Positions 5,550 through 9,789 of a DNA stretch of 9,789 bases are shown here, one piece after another. The DNA lies in contig JAFYFR010000023.1 of the NCBI GenBank assembly GCA_017543645.1, positions 1 to 9,789 of the forward strand, written 5' to 3'. The DNA comes from Bacteroidales bacterium. GTDB lineage: Bacteria > Bacteroidota > Bacteroidia > Bacteroidales > UBA3824. Both the position numbers and the translations under genes were made by a program. Under the pieces are notes generated by a model. It saw only the letters and a program-made list of their open reading frames with translations, had not been told where the DNA came from and searched no databases. Every line of letters begins with the position of its first letter. Positions within the stretch are counted from its first letter, which is position 1.

Positions 5550-7493
5550 CTAAAACATATCATAGTCCGGGTCGGGGGGCGGGTCGGGGCTTGCCGCTTG
5601 AAGTGCCGCCCGCCGTTTGGGTGTCTTGTGCTGTCCGTCGCTGTCGGTGAGCATCAGACGTCCGAGCAGTTTGGCGGTCTGCGGCAGCCTTACGATCTTT
5701 GCCACGCCGTCGGCAGCGTCTGCAAGGTGGTTGGTGACGTGCTCGTCGAGCCGTTGGTTGTAGTCGCGTATCTTTTGCAGTTGCTCCGAGTCGCCGTCCT
5801 TGCGGTCTGCCAACGCCATCGGCTGGATGTATTTCTCTTCGAGTATGAACCTGCGGCTGCCGTCGCCGTTCACCGCCAAAACGGTGCTGAGGTCGTCGGG
5901 GTCGTACTTCACCGTCCAATCCTCAAAGGCAAACTCGCGGAACTTGATGTCGAAACAGTCGTAGAACCGTTGCTGTCCCAAAATCTTCGGGCTGAGACCC
6001 TGACCCGTCAGCCTGTTGGTGCGTCCTGTGGTCTGTCCAAAGAAATAGAGCCAATCCTCGCGGCTGAGGGTCAAGTTCCTGTCGTCAGGAAGATGGTCGT
6101 ACATGGCCTTGAACTGTTCGCGCTTCTTTGCCCGGTCCGCCTCTATCATTGCCGTTATCTGCGCCACCACGCCCTCGTAGTCGGGAAAATCCTTTTTGCT
6201 CAGGTTGATGGCCTCGGAGTTCGGCTGTTTTTTGGGGTCTGACGTGATGCCGAATCCCGCCCAATTGCTGCAATGCTGGCAGTAGGTCTTGTTCAAATAT
6301 CCGAAAAACCTCTCCACAGGCTTGCTCTTGGCGTTCTTTACCCGTGCCGGCGTCACCTTGTCGGCAACGGCTTCGTACACCTGCGACATCGCTTTGAGTG
6401 CAAAATGGTCGCTTTGCAGTTGGTTGGTGCGGTGCATCTTGCCAAACAGTTGCTCCGAATGTTGCAGCGCGTTGGCAATGGCGGCGGTTATCAGGTTGCT
6501 GTCTTCTTGGATGCCGATGGCGTATCCTATAATGTAGTCGCAGCAAGGATCTATCACGCACTCCACCACAAGGCGGTTGGTGTAGGTGGTCACATTGTGG
6601 CCGTTGCGGTCGGTCTTGGTGGTCTGGTACAACAGTTCGCAGTCCCAACCGTCGAGGCTCCACATCAGGAATGGCGCGGAGGGGCGGCTGCGTTTCACCT
6701 GCATAGCCTTCTCGTTGTAGAAGTTGGATGTGCCGCGTCTTGCCGCCGACGTGGTCAGGTCGGTCTTCTGTCGCCATACCGCCACAGCCGACGGTGTGAT
6801 GGGCTTCCAATCCTCGTGCTTTGCCGCCTCGTCGTTGTAGTACTCGGCTATCTGTGCGTTGTCGAGGTTGTTGTAATGGCTCAGCAACAGCGTGAGGAGT
6901 TTCTGTTGCTCGTCTTTCACCTTCAATCCGTTTTGGTTGCCCCATCTTTGGCTAATAAGGCTCTCGTATCCGTTGGAGATGTAGTCGTTGTACTTGCGTT
7001 GCAGCATACGGGCGTTGCCGGGCAGCGAGTTTTGCTCCGTGATGGTGGCTAAGTGCTGCGCTGCGCGTTTCCAAAAGTCGCCACGGTTGATGGTCTTTTT
7101 GCCGAGCCGTGCGTTGAGGCTGTCCGATTGCTCCAACATCTTTTTAAAGCCGTTAAGTATGGCGGCGTTGGCGCACAGTTCGTCGATCTTGCCCTGTGGC
7201 AGATGCCTGCCGTCGCTCAGCGTGTAGCCGTTGAAAAACAACAGCGCACCACCGTCGGGCACTATTTTGAATCGGCTCGACACCTCTTGTTCTGGCGTGG
7301 GGTACATAGTCAAAACAGTTTGGCGGTACTTCTCGGGCAACGAGTCCACAGCAAACAGAGCCTCCGTTCCCGGACACGCGCGGCGCAACTGTTGCAAGAT
7401 GCCGCGATGCCGCAGAGCCTTCACATAGGTCTCCGACATCACGCCCGTTAGTTCGGTGTGGCTGATTGCTAATATTTTGCCCAAGTACTGCAT
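5550..7493 (-). CDS. MuA-like DDE transposase (647 aa)
   Basis: This is the strand-transferase that pairs and nicks phage ends and joins them to target DNA. The N-terminal 250 residues contain helical DNA-binding subdomains (for example TPSAVAVWRQKT, 233-244). An rve/RNase H fold follows, with catalytic acidic residues inferred as Asp281 in WSLDGWDCEL, Asp362 in QSDHFALKA and Glu394 in SKPVERFFGYLN. After these come the MuA-type beta-barrel region (about 495-560, including FREFAFEDWTVKYD) and a C-terminal tail rich in Pro and Asp that may contact MuB. The 647-aa length is close to MuA. The ATG at 7493 follows a heptamer array by two bases. Tn7 TnsB is the main alternative, but the MuB-like, DUF3164 and morphogenesis neighbours favour a phage. 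Confidence 0.92.
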   Translation of the reverse strand: MQYLGKILAISHTELTGVMSETYVKALRHRGILQQLRRACPGTEALFAVDSLPEKYRQTVLTMYPTPEQEVSSRFKIVPDGGALLFFNGYTLSDGRHLPQGKIDELCANAAILNGFKKMLEQSDSLNARLGKKTINRGDFWKRAAQHLATITEQNSLPGNARMLQRKYNDYISNGYESLISQRWGNQNGLKVKDEQQKLLTLLLSHYNNLDNAQIAEYYNDEAAKHEDWKPITPSAVAVWRQKTDLTTSAARRGTSNFYNEKAMQVKRSRPSAPFLMWSLDGWDCELLYQTTKTDRNGHNVTTYTNRLVVECVIDPCCDYIIGYAIGIQEDSNLITAAIANALQHSEQLFGKMHRTNQLQSDHFALKAMSQVYEAVADKVTPARVKNAKSKPVERFFGYLNKTYCQHCSNWAGFGITSDPKKQPNSEAINLSKKDFPDYEGVVAQITAMIEADRAKKREQFKAMYDHLPDDRNLTLSREDWLYFFGQTTGRTNRLTGQGLSPKILGQQRFYDCFDIKFREFAFEDWTVKYDPDDLSTVLAVNGDGSRRFILEEKYIQPMALADRKDGDSEQLQKIRDYNQRLDEHVTNHLADAADGVAKIVRLPQTAKLLGRLMLTDSDGQHKTPKRRAALQAASPDPPPDPDYDMF

Positions 7494-7495
7494 CG

Positions 7496-7519
7496 ATTAT
7501 GATTTATGAATTATGCGTT
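7496..7519. repeat. Heptamer array, three units
   Basis: ATTATGA, degenerate TTTATGA and ATTATGC (7496-7516) plus GTT fill most of the 29-nt gap between the HTH regulator stop and the transposase start. Confidence 0.75.
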
Positions 7520-7522
7520 GTC

Positions 7523-7906
7523 CTACGCCCTCAGGTTTTCGGCCTTCAACTGCCAATCGTATATCTCGCTCGTGGGGATGCTTTCGGCGCAGTCGGTTAC
7601 ACGTCCGTTGAAAGTTAGGGTGACGAACCCGCTCTTGAAGTTGATTGCCAAGTGTGCGCCGTTGTCGTAGTCCCACGCCCAAATGTCGCCCGACACCTTC
7701 ACGTCAGCCGAGCCGGTGTCCACTCCGCCAAAGTTCTTGACGGCGTTGTAGCGTATCTTTCGGGCGAGCGACTGTTCGTCGGCGTTGTCGGTGTTCTCCT
7801 CAAACTTCAACGCCTTGCGTATCGTGGGCTGGCTCACGTTGAGCACCTCGCCCAACTTTTGCGACGCTCCGTATGGCAGCCTAATTTCTCGTTTTGTTTT
7901 TTCCAT
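7523..7906 (-). CDS. Early HTH regulator in the Ner/Cro position (127 aa)
   Basis: It is the first gene of the early operon, divergent from the repressor gene. An N-terminal HTH is clear at residues 14-35 (ASQKLGEVLNVSQPTIRKAL). A second short basic helix follows, SLARKIRYNAVKNFGG (46-61), a pattern seen in Bacteroidota phage regulators. The C-terminal half (65-120) is beta-rich, with DIWAWDYDNGAHLAINF and GFVTLTFNGRV, and is not part of typical Ner or Cro proteins, which are much shorter. It may sense a ligand or dimerise. Position predicts negative autoregulation and silencing of the repressor promoter early in the lytic cycle. The leader is A/T-rich (AATAATAAAA before ATG 7906), without Shine-Dalgarno. 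Confidence 0.78.
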   Translation of the reverse strand: MEKTKREIRLPYGASQKLGEVLNVSQPTIRKALKFEENTDNADEQSLARKIRYNAVKNFGGVDTGSADVKVSGDIWAWDYDNGAHLAINFKSGFVTLTFNGRVTDCAESIPTSEIYDWQLKAENLRA

Positions 7907-7929
7907 TTTTATTATTATATTAGTGCGCT

Positions 7930-7947
7930 GTTTTCAACTTTGAAAAC
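7930..7947. promoter_or_regulatory. Palindromic operator in the divergent control region
   Basis: A perfect inverted repeat GTTTTCAA-CT-TTGAAAAC lies between the early regulator gene and the repressor gene. It sits just downstream of the candidate early -7 element (7952-7959), so a dimer bound here would block early transcription. The flanks GCGCT and GGTGC extend the symmetry imperfectly. The likely ligands are the repressor (8012) or the Ner-like protein (7523). Confidence 0.7.
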
Positions 7948-7951
7948 GGTG

Positions 7952-7983
7952 CAATATTAGGGACAATTTTCTAATTATCCAAA
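7952..7983 (-). promoter_or_regulatory. Candidate early operon promoter, Bacteroides type
   Basis: Reading the minus strand, TTTG (7983-7980) is followed after 20 nt by TAATATTG (7959-7952), close to the Bacteroides -33 TTTG and -7 TAnnTTTG consensus (one mismatch in the latter). The transcription start would fall near the palindrome at 7930-7947 and about 40 nt upstream of ATG 7906. No equally good match was found on the plus strand for the repressor gene. Confidence 0.5.
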
Positions 7984-8011
7984 TATTTTGTGGACTTTTT
8001 TCTAAAATATT

Positions 8012-8386
8012 ATGAAAATTATTGAGCGAATTTTTGAATATATTAAATATAAGGGAGTTACGATTGCTGATTTTGAGCGACAAAATTCCCTTTCTAATGG
8101 TTATTTGCGCAAAATGAAGCAAAGAAACGCAGATATTGGTGAGACAATTATCGTAAATCTAATAAAAAATTGTCCCGATATGTCGCTTGAATGGTTCATT
8201 TTAGGCGAGGGCGATATGATCAAGCCCGAAACGCAGCCCAATGCGTCTTCAAACACCGTTTCACCGCCGTCAGAGTGCTGTGAAGATGGTGTAATAAGCA
8301 CATTGAAGGACATCATAAAGGAACAGGCAAAGGAGATAGTCCGCCTCGAAATGGAGGTAGAAACGCTAAAAAACGGTGCAAAATAG
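8012..8386 (+). CDS. Phage repressor, XRE-type HTH with C-terminal coiled coil (124 aa)
   Basis: It is the only complete plus-strand gene, divergent from the early operon, as the c repressor is in Mu. The N-terminus (MKIIERIFEYIKYKGVTIAD) leads into an HTH at residues 16-36 (NSLSNGYLRKMKQR as recognition part), then ETIIVNLIKNCPDMSLEWFILGEGDM (44-69), a signature shared by many Bacteroidota phage HTH regulators. A Ser/Pro linker (72-90) leads to a coiled-coil C-terminus (about 94-121, STLKDIIKEQAKEIVRLE), probably for oligomerisation. There is no LexA-like peptidase domain, so RecA-mediated autocleavage is not expected. The ATG at 8012 follows an AT-rich leader (CTAAAATATT). It is inferred to keep the prophage silent by binding the intergenic operator and possibly the phased TTAA sites beyond its own 3' end. 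Confidence 0.85.
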   Translation: MKIIERIFEYIKYKGVTIADFERQNSLSNGYLRKMKQRNADIGETIIVNLIKNCPDMSLEWFILGEGDMIKPETQPNASSNTVSPPSECCEDGVISTLKDIIKEQAKEIVRLEMEVETLKNGAK

Positions 8387-8410
8387 CCTAAAATGCTATA
8401 AAACAACAAT

Positions 8411-8446
8411 TTGAACGTTTTTAAAGGGTATTTAACGTCATATTAA
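8411..8446. promoter_or_regulatory. Helically phased TTAA array, proximal to repressor gene
   Basis: TTGA at 8411 and TTAA at 8421, 8432 and 8443 are spaced 10, 11 and 11 nt, in contexts TTGAACG, TTTTTAAAGGG, TATTTAACG and TATTAAACGG. One-turn spacing places each motif on the same DNA face, which suggests cooperative protein binding or intrinsic curvature. Confidence 0.45.
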
Positions 8447-8544
8447 ACGGCGTGTAAGCGGTGGGGATTTTCCTTTGTTTTCGGGTTATTCTCGCAAAAA
8501 TTGTCTTTTATCGGCAAAAATAATGGCTTTTTAAAATGTTAAAA

Positions 8545-8579
8545 TTGTAACCCCATTTGTAACCCCATTGTAACCCCAT
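8545..8579. repeat. Three tandem iterons TTGTAACCCCAT
   Basis: Three exact copies of TTGTAACCCCAT begin at 8545, 8557 and 8568 (12- and 11-nt steps, the last two sharing one T). They lie in the gene-free terminal region and are good candidates for recombinase or transposase binding sites. No such repeat occurs elsewhere in the window. Confidence 0.8.
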
Positions 8580-8597
8580 TGCCTATTTTTTGCCACG

Positions 8598-8790
8598 AAA
8601 CCTACAAAAACACCCTCCCGCCAACCCACAAAAAACCGCGCCCCGGGTCGAGCATCGCTCAGTCCCGAAGCGCGGTTTTAAACAGTTTTAAGCGGTATTT
8701 AACCCACATTCAACGCCCATTAAACACCTGCCCCCATCTCCCCACCATTATTTAACCAAAATTAAAGGGAATTAAAGTTTTTGTAGGTTT
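8598..8790. repeat. 14-bp perfect inverted repeat flanking a 165-bp interval
   Basis: AAACCTACAAAAAC at 8598-8611 is the exact reverse complement of GTTTTTGTAGGTTT at 8777-8790. A partial third copy, TGTAGGTTT, occurs at 8852-8860. The interval contains the nested hairpin and most of the phased TTAA array. It could be paired transposase sites or a small MITE-like element, but no target duplication is visible at its borders. Confidence 0.6.
8632..8679 (+). terminator. Nested GC-rich hairpin, probable terminator
   Basis: An outer 9-bp stem (AAAACCGCG 8632-8640 with CGCGGTTTT 8671-8679) encloses inner pairings CGGG/CCCG (8644-8647 with 8664-8667) and GAGC/GCTC (8650-8653 with 8657-8660). Because the stem itself starts with A-runs and ends in T-runs it can act on either strand. 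It may stop transcription crossing the phage end or be a structured RNA. Confidence 0.6.
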
Positions 8791-8804
8791 TGAATATTGT
8801 TTAA
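8678..8804. promoter_or_regulatory. Long helically phased TTAA array
   Basis: TTAA starts at 8678, 8688, 8699, 8720, 8752, 8762, 8772 and 8801, with near-matches TTCAA at 8709 and TTGAA at 8790. The steps are 10, 11, about 11, about 10, 32 (three turns), 10, 10, 18 and 11. Many copies have the form (T/A)TTTAAM followed by C or G. This is stronger phasing than expected by chance from composition alone, though I could not compute it. Confidence 0.5.
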
Positions 8805-8925
8805 AAATGCGGTAAGTAGTGAGGTGTCAGGCGGTTAGAGGAAATGTGGTGTGTAGGTTTGGAATTGTAGCCCATATAGCACCGAAAATGGGGGAAAAAA
8901 TAATAATTAAGATTGACAATATTTT

Positions 8926-9006
8926 TCACACCGCCTCGCCATACTCATAAATCGTATCGCTTGGCAAATCAACATATACGTCGTTGCGGATTATCCGAAT
9001 TGCAGT
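8926..9006 (-). other. Short open frame past DUF3791, possible gene remnant
   Basis: A frame different from DUF3791 stays open through its 3' end and reads RIIRNDVYVDLPSDTIYEYG... before TGA at 8926-8928. It has no ATG. The protein-like sequence suggests the remnant of another host gene, perhaps cut by the prophage insertion, but the evidence is thin. Confidence 0.25.
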
Positions 9007-9194
9007 TCATTGATAATTTCATCAACTATATACAAGTCGCTCATTTGTTGGAGACCATATTCCGATGATGACATATATTTATTGACTCGGGTGTGGAAAT
9101 ATACGTCCAACGCCCTTTCTGGTGTTATATTCAGCCGCTTGGATAGTAGCATAACTATATTGGTCTCCTTGCGCCATAAAACAGAATCTCTCAT
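8991..9194 (-). CDS. DUF3791 family protein (67 aa), host gene
   Basis: The sequence is a close match in pattern to DUF3791: WRKETNIVMLLSKRLNITPERALDVYF (residues 7-33) followed by YGLQQMSDLYIVDEIINELQ (46-65). DUF3791 proteins often occur in small operons with DUF3990 proteins and are suspected toxin-antitoxin-like or accessory proteins; the activity is unknown. The start at ATG 9194 overlaps the stop of the upstream reading frame (ATGA), which indicates translational coupling to a second DUF3791-like frame. It lies outside the prophage and on the same strand as the Ro60 gene upstream. Confidence 0.8.
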   Translation of the reverse strand: MRDSVLWRKETNIVMLLSKRLNITPERALDVYFHTRVNKYMSSSEYGLQQMSDLYIVDEIINELQFG

Positions 9195-9355
9195 AATGCG
9201 CCCTCCGTTTCGTAATTGTGCAATGTTTCGATAATGTCATCGGCAACGAAATCAAGATTTTGCGTATGCAAAACGTCATACATTCCAATAAGGCGGTCGT
9301 GTACGAGGTTTTGTTTATTGAGCCTGTTGTATTTATAACAAACATTGGTATTTGC
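9191..9355 (-). pseudogene. Second DUF3791-like frame, apparently lacking its N-terminus
   Basis: A minus-strand frame ending in TGA at 9191-9193 encodes LIGMYDVLHTQNLDFVADDI and then IETLHNYETEGAL. This resembles the C-terminal half of DUF3791 relatives, which typically carry a YDVLHT...V.DI pattern. The only in-frame ATG (9283) would give 30 residues; upstream the frame remains open through a run of eight T and into the 3' end of the Ro60 gene without a convincing start. It is either 5'-truncated or starts at a non-ATG codon overlapping the Ro60 gene. Its overlap with the downstream gene suggests an originally intact operon of paired DUF3791 genes. Confidence 0.45.
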
Positions 9356-9363
9356 AAAAAAAA

Positions 9364-9789
9364 CTACACCTCCACCTTCATAATCCTCTCCACTGCGCCC
9401 TCACCCTTATCCAATGCCGAAAGCACGTCGAAAACCTTGTCGCTCCATCCGCCAATGAGATAAACGCCTGAATCTGTAATTTTTAGTGGCGACTGACCAT
9501 AGCCGACGAGGTCAAAAAAGTAGAGTTTGGCGTTTGGTGCTATTTGTCGGTAACGATTCCAAGACCTTTCAATAGAAGTGTTTCCTCCCGTGGAATTCCA
9601 CAATTGACAATCAGTGAAAAACATCACCTTATCGATAATGATTTTATTTTCAACAAGATAATCAATCACTTTGAAACCATTGGTGGAAAATCCAACTCTA
9701 CTGTTTAATTTGCGCAATTCGGTTGCCGACTGCAAAATATTGTCGCCGGGCATATTAACCACCTTCCAACGGTCGCCAAAAATTCCCGA
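9364..9789 (-). CDS. Ro60/Rsr (TROVE) RNA-binding protein, C-terminal fragment
   Basis: The frame is open to the window edge, so the N-terminal HEAT-like RNA-binding ring is outside. The visible 141 residues form the C-terminal von Willebrand A-like half of Ro60-type proteins: FGDRWKVVNMPGDNILQSA, then RVGFSTNGFKVIDYL, KVMFFTDCQLWNS with Asp in the third MIDAS position, WNRYRQIAPNAKLYFFDLVG and LIGGWSDKVFDVLSAL. Ro60/Rsr binds Y RNAs and misfolded RNAs and in bacteria partners with 3' exonucleases in rRNA processing and RNA decay. The stop (TAG, 9364-9366) is followed at once by eight T on the coding strand. No Y RNA candidate was seen in the window. Confidence 0.88.
   Translation of the reverse strand, partial: SGIFGDRWKVVNMPGDNILQSATELRKLNSRVGFSTNGFKVIDYLVENKIIIDKVMFFTDCQLWNSTGGNTSIERSWNRYRQIAPNAKLYFFDLVGYGQSPLKITDSGVYLIGGWSDKVFDVLSALDKGEGAVERIMKVEV

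Larger units (their letters stand above)
8387..8925. other. Gene-free prophage terminal region
   Basis: No credible coding frame occurs in these 540 bases. The region holds phased TTAA motifs, tandem GTAACCCC iterons, a 14-bp inverted repeat and a nested hairpin, each listed separately. In Mu-type phages the transposase end sites lie outside the c repressor, which is this position. The exact phage/host junction cannot be fixed because the opposite end and the target duplication are outside the window; it probably lies between 8804 and 8930. Confidence 0.6.

Noticed and set aside
6273..7052. Long plus-strand frames opposite the transposase and other early genes
   Set aside because: They are antisense shadows of GC-rich genes, with hydrophobic/Val-Leu-rich composition and no recognisable domain.
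4617..7493. IS21 (istA/istB) or Tn7-like (tnsB/tnsC) element
   Set aside because: MuA-like length, HTH-AAA order, DUF3164, a divergent repressor and a virion morphogenesis gene all favour a Mu-like prophage.
8926..8931. TGTGAAAAAT on the minus strand as the exact phage terminus
   Set aside because: A TG dinucleotide alone is not evidence; without the opposite end or a target duplication the junction cannot be assigned.
9079..9357. 92-aa minus-strand frame overlapping the DUF3791 locus
   Set aside because: It overlaps the recognised DUF3791 gene in another frame and shows no protein-like pattern; the alternative frame with YDVLHT is more convincing.

Overview
The window appears to be the regulatory/early end of a Mu-like (transposable, DDE-recombinase) prophage in a Bacteroidales-type bacterium, plus a short stretch of flanking host chromosome on the right. 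The Bacteroidota assignment rests on leaders without Shine-Dalgarno sequences (A-rich or TTAA-rich instead), a -7/-33 promoter of the Bacteroides type, and protein types common in that phylum. The Mu-like assignment rests on a MuA-like transposase, a MuB-like ATPase with an N-terminal HTH, a DUF3164 protein and a fragment of a Mu G-like virion morphogenesis protein.

Layout. Positions 1-159 (+) hold the 3' end of a late morphogenesis gene, closed by a strong hairpin (165-195) that also lies at the end of the convergent minus-strand operon. From 7906 down to 225 runs one long minus-strand operon: HTH regulator (Ner/Cro position), transposase A, ATPase B, a second RecA-like P-loop ATPase, a 43-aa membrane-like peptide, a 78-aa protein, DUF3164, then 138-aa, 182-aa and 73-aa proteins, a tail-terminator-like protein, and two AT-richer genes of unknown function. 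A divergent repressor gene (8012-8386, +) faces the operon across a 105-bp control region with a palindromic operator and a candidate early promoter. Positions 8387 to about 8925 contain no gene but are densely structured: helically phased TTAA motifs, three tandem GTAACCCC iterons, a 14-bp inverted repeat and a nested GC-rich hairpin. This is where the prophage terminus should lie. From about 8926 to the end are host genes on the minus strand: the C-terminal half of a Ro60/Rsr (TROVE) RNA-binding protein and a downstream DUF3791 locus, partly decayed.

Most likely logic: the repressor (8012) and the Ner-like protein (7906) set the lysogeny/transposition switch; A and B carry out replicative transposition; the remaining small genes are early accessory functions. 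The most unusual signals are two repeat families threaded through the operon. One is six arrays of the heptamer ATTATG(A/C) that sit immediately after stop codons and carry TAA in successive frames. The other is a TTAA element placed 11-14 nt upstream of six start codons, often repeated at about one helical turn. The same TTAA motif is strongly phased in the gene-free terminal region.
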